Source of the DNA: JBGQBN01 sp041494805
Lineage (GTDB): Bacteria; Acidobacteriota; Terriglobia; Terriglobales; Acidobacteriaceae
Length of the DNA: 64,000 nucleotides
Reading direction: 5' to 3'
Assembly (NCBI GenBank): GCA_041494805.1
Contig: JBGQBN010000016.1
Location: forward strand, 1-64,000
The translations under genes and the position numbers were made by a program. Below the pieces are notes generated by a model. The model made no database searches and was not told the origin of the DNA. It saw only the letters and a list, made by a program, of their open reading frames with translations. How positions within the stretch are numbered: position 1 is the first letter of the stretch; every line of letters starts with the position of its first letter. Below are positions 47,939 through 56,101 of this stretch, piece by piece.

Positions 47939-47994
47939 TAGGCGATGGAGTTCGCCACAACCGCCTGCTTTTTGGGATGATGACTCCTACCAAC
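47939..47994 (+). promoter_or_regulatory. Fluoride riboswitch (crcB motif)
   Basis: The sequence matches the crcB RNA consensus: GGCGATGGAGTTCGCC (first stem), then ACAACCGCC and GGGATGATGACTCCTAC. GGAG in the first loop can pair with CTCC near the end, forming the expected pseudoknot. Downstream, GGGGAG (48000-48005), the ribosome-binding site of crcB, is complementary to the same CTCC, which suggests control of translation: fluoride binding would free the site. The gene it precedes is the fluoride exporter. Confidence 0.92.
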
Positions 47995-48014
47995 TTTTTG
48001 GGGAGAACTCCATC

Positions 48015-48389
48015 GTGCTCGACATTCTTGCCATATCCCTGGGCGCAATCGCCGGAGCCAACGCCCGTTATTTTTTCAGCCGCTACGCCGCCCGCATGCT
48101 GGGACCCGTATTCCCATACGGCACCCTCATCATCAACGTGGCCGGCAGCCTGATTGTCGGATTCTTCCTGATCTGGACGTCAGAGCGGGTGCTGGTTGAT
48201 CCACGCTGGCGCCTGCTGGTAGTCGTCGGCTTCTGTGGCGCGTTTACTACTTTCTCGAGTTACGCCTTCGAGACCATGGCCTACTTTGAGCAGGGGCAGT
48301 GGCTGCTCGTGGCCACCAACGTCCTCAGCAACAACCTTCTGTGCCTGACGGCGGCGCTGGCTGGCATGGCCCTGGCGCGGGTGCTGTAA
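48015..48389 (+). CDS. crcB: Fluoride ion exporter CrcB/Fluc
   Basis: The 124-residue protein has four membrane helices and Fluc motifs: GAIAGANARYFFSRY at helix 1, YGTLIINVAGSLIVGF with the conserved Asn at helix 2, and GFCGAFTTFSSYAFE at helix 3 with the Thr/Phe residues that line the pore and the central sodium site. It works as a dual-topology dimer in the inner membrane to expel fluoride. The start is GTG at 48015 with GGGGAG upstream, under control of the fluoride riboswitch. The DUF190 gene follows after one base. Confidence 0.95.
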   Translation: MLDILAISLGAIAGANARYFFSRYAARMLGPVFPYGTLIINVAGSLIVGFFLIWTSERVLVDPRWRLLVVVGFCGAFTTFSSYAFETMAYFEQGQWLLVATNVLSNNLLCLTAALAGMALARVL

Positions 48390-48390
48390 A

Positions 48391-48720
48391 ATGCCAGACG
48401 CGATGGCGGTCCAAGTCACGATTTACCTTAACGAAGCCGACCAATGGCACCACCGGCCATTGCACATGGAAATTCTCAACTACCTGCGCCGCGAGAATGT
48501 CTATGCCGCGACCGCAGTGCACGCCGTCGCCGGGTTTTTGGGACGGCATCGTGTCGAGACCGCACACCTGGTGGACGCGGGCGGCAAGCTGCCGGTGGTG
48601 ATCACATTTGTGGATACGGATGAGCATGTGAACCGGGTGCTGCCAACACTCAAAGAGATGGCCGCCCACCGACTGATCGTGCGCGAAAACGTGGTTCTGG
48701 AGCAGGGCAGCCTCGACTGA
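48391..48720 (+). CDS. DUF190 family protein (PII-like fold)
   Basis: The 109-residue protein matches DUF190: VTIYLNEADQWHHRPLHMEILNYLRRENVYAATAVHAVAGFLGRH, then GGKLPVVITFVDTDEHVNRVLPTLKEM. The family folds like PII signal proteins and is often encoded beside crcB, as here (one base apart, under the same riboswitch). It may modulate fluoride export or sense a ligand; this is not established. Confidence 0.88.
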   Translation: MPDAMAVQVTIYLNEADQWHHRPLHMEILNYLRRENVYAATAVHAVAGFLGRHRVETAHLVDAGGKLPVVITFVDTDEHVNRVLPTLKEMAAHRLIVRENVVLEQGSLD

Positions 48721-48803
48721 CGTGTCCACACCGCCATTCGATATTCTCGAGCCACTCACGCCATGACGTCGAGCAGACCTGCGGCGGCAAGCGTACATAC
48801 ATT

Positions 48804-50183
48804 CTAAGCGCTGATTGCCACTGGGCTTTCCTGCGACGGTTTGATGTTGTGGTTCAGGCGGAAAAAGTTTGTCGGGTCGTATTTGTTCTTCAAGGCGACC
48901 AGGCGGTCGTAGTTCGGTCCGTAGGCTGCGCGTGCGAACGCATCGCCCTCGTCGGCGACGTAGTTGCCATAAGAGCCTGCGACCAGAAACGGCCGCATAG
49001 CTTCCCAACATTCGCGCGTCCACTGGATGTTCTTTTCCGATTCAGACGGGCTCACCCAGTTCGACCAGGCCATGAAGTTATACGAGTACTGCCGATGAGG
49101 AAAGGCAGTATCCGTGGGCGCGACGCGGGTGGCCGCTCCGTGCCAGTGTTCGATGAACGGCGCAAAAGTGTACGGGGAGGGACTCTTGCCCACGTACTGT
49201 ACGAGGGCGTCTATGGTTCCGTCGCTAAAATCACGGATGAAATTCGACTTCACATACGTGAGGCGTCCCGGCGGGAAGAATGGGTCAAACATACTTTGCA
49301 ATTGTAGATAGCTGATAGCGGCCAAGTTGTCGGCGAGGGGAGGACCAAAGGTGCGCAAGGGCTTCAACACCTTTTCGCCCTCCGAAAGCGACCCACAGTA
49401 GCAAGCAGCGATGGCAAATACGGGAACGCCATCCGGAAGATTAAAAGAACCGCCCTGAGTGACCAGTTCGTCGGGACTACCCGCCGCGAACTCCCGCCAA
49501 AAATGCATTACCTCTTTCGCTTTTGCCGCCGGATAGAACACCGCGCCACCCAGCACCGGACCGACTTCGTGGAGACGGTATTCCAGTGAGGTCACGATTC
49601 CGAAGTTGCCACTGCCGCCGCGTAAGCCCCAGAAAAGGTCTGGATTTTCCGCAGCGGTCGCCGTCAGCAGACGCCCATCGGCAGTGACCACATCCGCACC
49701 GATAACGTTGTCGATGGCCAGTCCATACTTGGCGTGCAAGTGGCCCCAGCCGCCGCCCAGCGTCAAGCCCGCGATGCCAGTGGCTGAGACCACGCCCAGC
49801 GTCGTGGCCAGGCCGAAGGCTTGCGTCTCACGGTCGAACTCCCCCAGCTTTAGACCGGTTTCAGCACGCACGGTTCGCCGGGTGGGATCGACCCTCATGC
49901 CTTTCATGGCGGACATATCGACCATGAGGCCGCCTTCACAAACCGACTTCCCAGCAACGCTGTGACCTCCGCCGCGAACCGCAAGGAGAAGATCGTGCTC
50001 ACGCGCAAAACGAACGCATGCGATGACATCAGCAGCTCCGAGACACCGCGCAATGAGGGCTGGCCGCCGGTCGATCATGGCGTTAGGAACAGCTCGGACA
50101 GCGTCATAGCCCTGTTCGCCAGGGCACAATGATTGGCCCCGAAGAGATGCCCTAAACTTCTGTATCGCAGATTCCGTAATCAT
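48804..50183 (-). CDS. FAD-binding oxidoreductase, berberine-bridge-enzyme type
   Basis: The 459-residue protein has an FAD_binding_4 domain with LLLAVRGGGHSVAGKSVCEGGLMVDMSAMKGMRVD, where His in GGGHS is the usual covalent FAD attachment residue. GLTLGGGWGHLHAKYGLAIDNVIGADVVTADG follows, and it ends with a BBE domain (YDRLVALKNKYDPTNFFRLNHNI). No signal peptide is seen, and the substrate (an alcohol, sugar or amine) is unknown. The ATG at 50183 is preceded by GGGAGG; longer upstream frames are not protein-like. It is transcribed away from the deacetylase gene. Confidence 0.9.
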   Translation of the reverse strand: MITESAIQKFRASLRGQSLCPGEQGYDAVRAVPNAMIDRRPALIARCLGAADVIACVRFAREHDLLLAVRGGGHSVAGKSVCEGGLMVDMSAMKGMRVDPTRRTVRAETGLKLGEFDRETQAFGLATTLGVVSATGIAGLTLGGGWGHLHAKYGLAIDNVIGADVVTADGRLLTATAAENPDLFWGLRGGSGNFGIVTSLEYRLHEVGPVLGGAVFYPAAKAKEVMHFWREFAAGSPDELVTQGGSFNLPDGVPVFAIAACYCGSLSEGEKVLKPLRTFGPPLADNLAAISYLQLQSMFDPFFPPGRLTYVKSNFIRDFSDGTIDALVQYVGKSPSPYTFAPFIEHWHGAATRVAPTDTAFPHRQYSYNFMAWSNWVSPSESEKNIQWTRECWEAMRPFLVAGSYGNYVADEGDAFARAAYGPNYDRLVALKNKYDPTNFFRLNHNIKPSQESPVAISA

Positions 50184-50383
50184 GCTGACCTCCCTGCCAC
50201 ACTGGAGGGGTTCTCGGAGGGTGGTTTGTACCGCGCGCCGCTCCGGGCGAACGTTGTGCAGCATAAGATGCGTCGCCAGGATTCGTTTGTCAAGCCCTGG
50301 CGGGCTGGATTCGATGCGCTTGCCGAAACGCACCATGCCGGTTGCTATCCCTTCCAGCTTCTCTGTATTCTTTCCCGACTGAC

Positions 50384-51154
50384 ATGTCTACGCCTCCACT
50401 CGACATCCTGGCCATCGCCGCCCACCGCGACGACGTCGAACAGACCTGCGGCGGCACGCTGCTGAAGATGGCACAGCGCGGCCACCGGACGGGCATCCTC
50501 GATCTCACGCAGGGCGAAATGGGAACGCGCGGCACCGCTGAAGACCGCGCTCATGAGGCTGCCGAGGCGGCGAAGATCCTGCGGGCCTCCTGGCGGCAAG
50601 CTCTCGACATTCCCGATGGACGGGTGGAGAACACGTGGGAGAATCGTCTGAAAGTCGCGCGCGTGATCCGGGAGCAGCGGCCGCGAGTGGTGATTCTTCC
50701 TTACTGGAAGGGACGGCATCCGGATCACTACACTGCTTCAGTGCTGGGTTACGAGGCGTGCTTTCTGGCAGGGTTGGCGAAGCTGGCCATCAGCCCTCAG
50801 CCGTCAGCCGTCAGCGCTTCGAGCGCCGGGCGTGGCTCGGAGACTCTTGCGCCGCACCGCCCGTTCAAGATCATCTACGCCACGCTCTACTACGACGTAA
50901 GGCCGACATTTGTTGTTGATATCACCGCTCAGTTCGAAACCCGCTTCCAGTCGCTGATGGCTTACAAGTCACAATTCAGCGACCAGGAAGCCGGCAAAGA
51001 CATCTTCCCTGCCCAAACCGAGATTCGCGCGCGCATCGAAGCTATGGCTCGCCACTACGGCATGATGGGCGGAGTCACTTACGCCGAGCCATTCCTACAG
51101 AGGGAGGTTGGGCTGGTGGAAGACTTGACAGTGATTCCGGTGAAGTCGATTTAG
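50384..51154 (+). CDS. bshB1: PIG-L family deacetylase, bacillithiol biosynthesis BshB1-like
   Basis: The 256-residue protein has the zinc motif AAHRDDVEQTCGG (usual form AHPDDxE; here Arg replaces Pro) and GRHPDHYTAS with the second His pair. LTQGEMGTRGTAEDRAHEAAEAAKIL and KIIYATLYYDVRPTFVVDI fit the BshB1/N-acetylglucosaminyl-malate deacetylase subfamily. That enzyme makes the precursor GlcN-malate of bacillithiol. Residues about 145-167 (SPQPSAVSASSAGRGSETLA) are an insertion derived from an intergenic repeat. bshA and bshC are not in the window. Confidence 0.82.
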   Translation: MSTPPLDILAIAAHRDDVEQTCGGTLLKMAQRGHRTGILDLTQGEMGTRGTAEDRAHEAAEAAKILRASWRQALDIPDGRVENTWENRLKVARVIREQRPRVVILPYWKGRHPDHYTASVLGYEACFLAGLAKLAISPQPSAVSASSAGRGSETLAPHRPFKIIYATLYYDVRPTFVVDITAQFETRFQSLMAYKSQFSDQEAGKDIFPAQTEIRARIEAMARHYGMMGGVTYAEPFLQREVGLVEDLTVIPVKSI

Positions 51155-51203
51155 AGCTCTGCCCCTCCCAACCTGCGTCAGCCGCTTGCCATTCCGTCTC
51201 AAG

Positions 51204-51245
51204 TCCGCCGTGGTGGTGGTGGTGGTGGAGGAGGTGGCGGAGGCA
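51204..51245. repeat. Low-complexity G-rich triplet repeat
   Basis: A run of GGT, then GGA and GGC triplets, lies after the deacetylase gene. It sits in a gap of about 140 bases and does not appear to be coding. Confidence 0.6.
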
Positions 51246-51296
51246 ACGGCTTGGGGATCGGCGGCCAGTCCCCTCCGCCTTTTACCGGCTTATCAC

Positions 51297-51800
51297 TCAT
51301 GCGGTTGCGTGTGAGCTATGCTGCGGAGCACGATGCTGGAGAACATGATCTTCCCACTTCACCATGACGCGCCGATGGTATGGGATCGCGGTACTGGTCT
51401 TGGACAGTTCTGCGCCTTTCTCCGTCAATTTGCTGAGTCTGGGAAGGGCATCCTCCGCATACATATCATTCCACAGCGCCTCATATTCGCTCGCCAGGCG
51501 GTTCCACTTGAAATGCAGTTCTGAGCAGTCAAAGGAACGTTTCTGGTTCTGAAAAACGAGGGACAAGAGGCTTAGTCCAGCAGTAAGAAAGGCCAGTGCT
51601 GGCTTTATCCAGCTTAAATGGGCCGGGAGCCAGTCAGTGACGATAGCGAAAGCCGCTCCTGACGAGGACAGGAGCGTCAACCATGTGAGCATGCTCTGCC
51701 GGTGGGAGTAGCGTGTTGCCATATCTCCAAAGTAATTGGCGCGCATTTCAGCAGCCAACCAACGTTCCCAGACATCTCTTTGCTGCAGTTCCGAAAGCAT
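51297..51800 (-). CDS. Two-helix membrane protein, SLATT-domain-like
   Basis: The 167-residue protein has an N-terminal helical part (LQQRDVWERWLAAEMRANYFGDMATRYSHRQSMLTWL), two membrane helices (about residues 43-62 and 70-92) and a cytoplasmic helical C-terminus (DCSELHFKWNRLASEYEALWNDM). This order matches SLATT proteins, two-helix pore-forming-like modules that occur with nucleotide-signal or conflict systems. No cyclase or nuclease partner is adjacent. The family assignment is tentative. The ATG at 51800 is chosen over one 14 codons upstream. Confidence 0.6.
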   Translation of the reverse strand: MLSELQQRDVWERWLAAEMRANYFGDMATRYSHRQSMLTWLTLLSSSGAAFAIVTDWLPAHLSWIKPALAFLTAGLSLLSLVFQNQKRSFDCSELHFKWNRLASEYEALWNDMYAEDALPRLSKLTEKGAELSKTSTAIPYHRRVMVKWEDHVLQHRAPQHSSHATA

Positions 51801-51950
51801 AGCGTAATTATATGCCCCCTTGTGTCTCTCATAACGGCACACTGGCTGCGCTGAATACTCGCCTGGTTACCTAGTCGTAAGTTGCTGGTTCCTATGGATA
51901 TAACACAAGTAATTGGCGACGCAAGCCTTCGCCAAATTGATCGCCAAAAG

Positions 51951-52583
51951 TTACCTCTTGACTGCCACGGCCACCCCATCCCGAACCGGCAGAATCGTCG
52001 TAAACAAGTCCGGCGAGGCGTAGAGCAATCGATTGAACTCCAGAATGGCTTTCGTCCTGGGCTCAGTCGGCTTTTTCTCTGCCACCCTTCCACTCCATAA
52101 GACGTTGTCGGTCACGAACAATCCGCCCTTGCGCAGGCGCGGCACGGCCAACTTGAACACGCGGGGATAGTCTTCCTTGTCCACGTCGTTGAAGATGATG
52201 TCGAAATCCTGCTTCTCCTCGGAGAGCAGTTCCAGGGCGTCGCCGGTCTTGATGCTGATTCGTCCGCTGACTCCGGCCCTATCGAAGTAGCGGCGGGCTT
52301 GATCGGCGTTCTTACGGTCGCCGTCGGTGTAGATCACGCGGCCGCCTTCGCCCACGGCGCGCGCCCACCAGATGGTCGAGTAGCCGATGGCTGAGCCCAT
52401 CTCGAAGACCGTCTTGGCCCCGATCATCAACGCCAGCTGGTGGAAGACTCGGCCGACGGCGGGGCCGACAATGGGGATGTCTCGTTTGGCCGCTTCCGAT
52501 TCCATTTCCGCCAAAACTTCGTCCCGCGGCGGAAGCATGGAGTAGAGGTAGTCTTCGACGGCGCCGACGGTGATTCCGCCCAT
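51951..52583 (-). CDS. Class I O-methyltransferase, caffeoyl-CoA type
   Basis: The 210-residue protein has the SAM-binding motif KTVFEMGSAIGYSTIWWARAVGEGGRVIYTDGD and the metal-dependent family features DFDIIFNDVDKEDYPRVFKLAVPRLRKGGLFVTDNVLWSGRV. Such enzymes methylate hydroxyls of small aromatic molecules or lipids. It starts at the ATG at 52583 (MGGITVGAVEDYLYSMLPP); a farther ATG at 52622 is possible. Upstream, at 52625-52735, is a repetitive stretch (TTGTTGATTGTAGATTG type). It shares strand and close spacing with the UPF0173 hydrolase gene. Confidence 0.88.
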   Translation of the reverse strand: MGGITVGAVEDYLYSMLPPRDEVLAEMESEAAKRDIPIVGPAVGRVFHQLALMIGAKTVFEMGSAIGYSTIWWARAVGEGGRVIYTDGDRKNADQARRYFDRAGVSGRISIKTGDALELLSEEKQDFDIIFNDVDKEDYPRVFKLAVPRLRKGGLFVTDNVLWSGRVAEKKPTEPRTKAILEFNRLLYASPDLFTTILPVRDGVAVAVKR

Positions 52584-52725
52584 GCGCCAGGATGCGTTAT
52601 CGGTCTCTCTTGGCAAGCCCATCCCTCGTGCAGATTGTTGATTGTAGATTGTTGAATGTTGATTGAAAAACCTGCCGCTGCCGCACCTGCGATTCTTTCC
52701 ATTCAACAATCAAGAATCAACAATT

Positions 52726-53424
52726 TCAAATGGTCACGCCCGGCTTCATTTCTACCACTTCGACCCCGGGCACCAGCTTCTGCAACTCGCTCGGTCTGCC
52801 CGTAAGCACCGGGAAAGTTCCGAAGTGCATGGGGATGACCGTCTTCGGCTTCAGCAGATTGCAGGCGTAGGCGGCTTCGCGTGGCGACATGGTGTAATGA
52901 TCACCAATCGGAATCATGGCAATTTCTGGTGCGTAGAGGTCACGGATGATGGCCATGTCGCCAAACACGTTGGTGTCGCCCGCGTGATAGATCCTCACCC
53001 CGTTGGAAAACTGAATCACATAGCCGCAAGCCTCACCGCCGTAGACGATCTTGTCGCCATCCGTGATGCCGCAGGAGTGGTCGGCGTGCACCATGGTGAC
53101 TTTGATGTCACCGACAGTTTGTGTACCACCCTTGTTCATGCTCGAAACCTGCTTCACACCCTTCTTCTCCAGCCAGTGGCTGAGTTCAGGAATTCCAACT
53201 ACGACCGGAGTGTGTTTCTTGGCGATCTCAACCGCATCGCCAATGTGATCGAAGTGGCCGTGGGTGCAAAGCATGACGTCCACTTTCTTGAGGTCCTTAT
53301 CCTTCTCCGGGCACATGGGATTGCCCATGACCCAGGGATCTACCAGAATGGTCTTCCCGCCCGGGGTTTCAATGCGGAAAGTCGCGTGGCCCAGCCAGGT
53401 AAGTTTGATGCCCTTGAGGTTCAT
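52726..53424 (-). CDS. UPF0173 metal-dependent hydrolase (metallo-beta-lactamase fold)
   Basis: The 232-residue protein is close to UPF0173 (YtkL): LTWLGHATFRIETPGGKTILVDPWVMGNPMCP, the metal motif CTHGHFDHIGDAVEIAKK, and MVHADHSCG, then YHAGDTNVFGDM and PMHFGTFPVLTG, which complete the two-metal site. The hydrolysed bond is not established. It is 142 bases upstream of the O-methyltransferase gene and may be co-transcribed with it. Confidence 0.9.
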   Translation of the reverse strand: MNLKGIKLTWLGHATFRIETPGGKTILVDPWVMGNPMCPEKDKDLKKVDVMLCTHGHFDHIGDAVEIAKKHTPVVVGIPELSHWLEKKGVKQVSSMNKGGTQTVGDIKVTMVHADHSCGITDGDKIVYGGEACGYVIQFSNGVRIYHAGDTNVFGDMAIIRDLYAPEIAMIPIGDHYTMSPREAAYACNLLKPKTVIPMHFGTFPVLTGRPSELQKLVPGVEVVEMKPGVTI

Positions 53425-53675
53425 GAGTGGATGCTGAGTCGAGCATCAGCATTCTAGTCAGCCCCGGCTCTCGGCGCAACGTGGAGCGAGTCTGCGTGTG
53501 CATCGTTACTGAAGTCGTTTCCCTCCCGTGTGAGCCGCAGCGAATTCTTTGAGTGAAATGCTCGCGACAAGGGTTTATCCGCGGTGGAAGACTTCTCGAA
53601 GGCAAAGTAGCTTCACTCTCTTGCGACTTCTGCTTCCCTTTCCTTATTGGTCCGCGGTGGTTAATATGAATCGCC

Positions 53676-54230
53676 GTGACCGAATTGAAAGTCCTCATTT
53701 CCCGCGATCAGATCGCTCAGCGCGTCGCCGCCATTGGGTCCGAGATCACTCGTGACTTTTCTGGCGAGGCTGTGATCTTTGTCGGTGTGTTGAAGGGCGC
53801 AGCCATCTTTCTGAGCGATCTGGCGCGGCAAGTGCAACTCGACGCGACCTTCGACTTCATTGGAGTCTCCAGCTACGGCAACCGGCCAAGCCCAAGCCAG
53901 GAACTGGCGGGCGGATGGGATTCCTCAGGAGAGGTCCGCTTGACTCGGGACGTGGACCAGTCCATGCGGGGCAAGAATGTCATCCTGGTCGAGGACATTC
54001 TGGACACCGGCCTAACTCTCACGTTTCTGAAAAAGCTCCTGCTCTCGCACCAGCCGAAAGCCTTTCGCATCGCCGCCCTGCTGGACAAACCCTCGCGGAG
54101 AAAGCTGCCCATTCAGGCCGATTATGTAGGATTCACCATTCCCGACGAGTTCGTCGTGGGCTATGGCTTGGATTATGCGGAGCGTTACCGAAACCTGCCA
54201 GACATCTGCGTCGTGCCCCGAGAGGCATGA
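53676..54230 (+). CDS. hpt: Hypoxanthine phosphoribosyltransferase
   Basis: The 184-residue protein has the PRTase PRPP loop KNVILVEDILDTGLTLTFL (about residues 99-117), GEAVIFVGVLKGAAIFLSDLAR and VGYGLDYAERYRNLPDICVV, typical of HGPRT. It salvages hypoxanthine or guanine with PRPP. The start is GTG at 53676, and the spacing to the following phosphatase gene is 104 bases. Its loop SSYGNRPSPSQELAGGWDSSGEVRL carries a small insertion compared with E. coli Hpt. Confidence 0.92.
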   Translation: MTELKVLISRDQIAQRVAAIGSEITRDFSGEAVIFVGVLKGAAIFLSDLARQVQLDATFDFIGVSSYGNRPSPSQELAGGWDSSGEVRLTRDVDQSMRGKNVILVEDILDTGLTLTFLKKLLLSHQPKAFRIAALLDKPSRRKLPIQADYVGFTIPDEFVVGYGLDYAERYRNLPDICVVPREA

Positions 54231-54334
54231 GGGCTCGGCCTCGCCACCTGTCTGTGGTGTGGACAGTATTCTTTCGCTCTTCTTTGCGGCACCGCTCACG
54301 GGTTGGAATGCGACTGGCTGTTATCATAAGTACA

Positions 54335-56101
54335 ATGGCGACAATTGATACCCAATCCGATCTGCAAGCGAAGGTCGAGCCCCTTCTGCTCGAAGTAGCG
54401 GACACGCTCAGCACTACGCTTGACCTGGACACCGCGCTGCGCCGCGTGGCCGAACTGGTGCGCAAAGTCATCGACTACCAGATCTTCGCCATCCTGCTGC
54501 TGAATGAGAAGACACAAGAGTTGCGCGTCCGCTTTCAGGTGGGATATCCGCAAGGAGTGGCCGAACGGATCAGCGTCAAAGTCGGCGAAGGCGTAACCGG
54601 TTTGGCGGCGCAGCGTCGCGAGGCAGTCCTGGTGCGCGATGTTTCCAAGGAGGCGCGTTACATTGCGGCGGTCCCCGGCGTGCGCTCCGAACTGGCCGTC
54701 CCGCTTATTGTCAAGAACCGCGTGATCGGGGTCATTGACATCGAAGCCCCGCAACCGGACTACTTCCAGGAGGAGCACAAGCGGTTGCTGGTGCTGATCG
54801 CTTCGCGCATGGCAGTCGGCATTGAGAACGCCCGCCTGTATACCCGCACCACGCGGCAAGCCCGCACCCTCGTTCTGCTGAACGAGATCGCTCGTGAGCT
54901 TACGTCCATTCTGAATGTGGATGAGTTGCTGAAGCGCATCGCCGAACTGCTCAGCCGGCTGATTGATTATCAAATGTTCAGCATCTTGCTGTTGGACTCG
55001 ACCGGAGAAACATTGCAGCACCGGTTTTCACAGCGTTTCCAGGAGAACATTCAGCTCAAGCACGACATTCCGCTGGGCCGGGGACTAGTGGGCTACGCTG
55101 CCCAACACCGACAGGCGGTGCTGGTGCCGGATGTGAGCAAGGATCCGCGCTACCTGCAGGCCAACCCGGAGACGCGCTCCGAGCTGGCGGTCCCGTTGAT
55201 CTACAAGGACAAGGTGATCGGTGTGTTGGATCTGGAGCACACGCGCCGCGGCTTTTTCACCGAAGACCACAGACGGACCGTAACTACGCTCGCCGCCCAG
55301 GTTGCGATCGCGATTGAGAATGCCCGCCTCTACGAACAGATTGCCCGTCAGGAGAAGCGTCTGGAGCGCGACCTGGCGCTGGCGCGCGAGTTGCAGTTCC
55401 GGCTGCTGCCGCAATCCTTGCCAAAGTTGAAGAACCTGGATCTAGCGGCCAAGTTCTCACCCGCACGCGCGATCGGCGGAGATCTCTACGACTTCGTCAA
55501 CTACTCGCTCTCGCGCACCGCCATCGTGGTCGGAGACGTCAGCGGCAAAGGCGCTCCGGCGGCGATTTATGCCGCGCTGGTCAGCGGCATTCTGCGCTCT
55601 CATGCGCCCATTGAACCGGGTCCGGCGGAGATGCAATCTGCGGTTAACTTCTCGCTCGGTGAGCGCCGGATTGAAGGCCAGTTCATTTCGATGATCTACG
55701 CGGTCTGGGACGATTCCAGCCGCACCTTGCAGGTGGCTAACTCCGGGCTTCCGCGGCCGCTGTACTGCCATGACGGCAAGATCGAGGTGATCGAAGCCAC
55801 CGGCCTGCCGCTGGGATTGTTTGATGACGCCGATTACGACGAATTCACCTTTAAGGCCAAGCCCGGCGACATGTTCGTGTTTTTCAGCGACGGCATTTTG
55901 GACGCTCGCAACAAGGCCGGCGACATGTTCGGCCGTCACCGCGTGCAGGAGATCATCACCGGGTGCGCCAGTGTCTCGGCCGACTGCGTGGTGGAGTCAC
56001 TGTTCAAGGCAGTAGCGGAGCACGCAGCCGGAGAGGAGACCTTCGACGATCAGACCGTGGTTGCCATGAAGGTCAAAGGCGGCTCTGGAAAACGCAAGTG
56101 A
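54335..56101 (+). CDS. SpoIIE/RsbU-type protein phosphatase with two GAF domains
   Basis: The 588-residue protein contains two GAF domains (about residues 15-165 and 185-335). These are clear internal duplicates, each with the segment VKVGEGVTGLAAQ or DIPLGRGLVGYAAQ, then SELAVPLIxKxxVIGVxDIE. A short coiled coil (QEKRLERDLALARELQFRLLPQ) links to a PP2C_SpoIIE domain with FSPARAIGGDLYDFV and VVGDVSGKGAPAAIYAAL (metal-binding Asp residues), and SDGILDARNKAGDMFG. It likely dephosphorylates an anti-sigma antagonist in response to a GAF ligand. The stop overlaps the lysA start (GTGA). Confidence 0.9.
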   Translation: MATIDTQSDLQAKVEPLLLEVADTLSTTLDLDTALRRVAELVRKVIDYQIFAILLLNEKTQELRVRFQVGYPQGVAERISVKVGEGVTGLAAQRREAVLVRDVSKEARYIAAVPGVRSELAVPLIVKNRVIGVIDIEAPQPDYFQEEHKRLLVLIASRMAVGIENARLYTRTTRQARTLVLLNEIARELTSILNVDELLKRIAELLSRLIDYQMFSILLLDSTGETLQHRFSQRFQENIQLKHDIPLGRGLVGYAAQHRQAVLVPDVSKDPRYLQANPETRSELAVPLIYKDKVIGVLDLEHTRRGFFTEDHRRTVTTLAAQVAIAIENARLYEQIARQEKRLERDLALARELQFRLLPQSLPKLKNLDLAAKFSPARAIGGDLYDFVNYSLSRTAIVVGDVSGKGAPAAIYAALVSGILRSHAPIEPGPAEMQSAVNFSLGERRIEGQFISMIYAVWDDSSRTLQVANSGLPRPLYCHDGKIEVIEATGLPLGLFDDADYDEFTFKAKPGDMFVFFSDGILDARNKAGDMFGRHRVQEIITGCASVSADCVVESLFKAVAEHAAGEETFDDQTVVAMKVKGGSGKRK

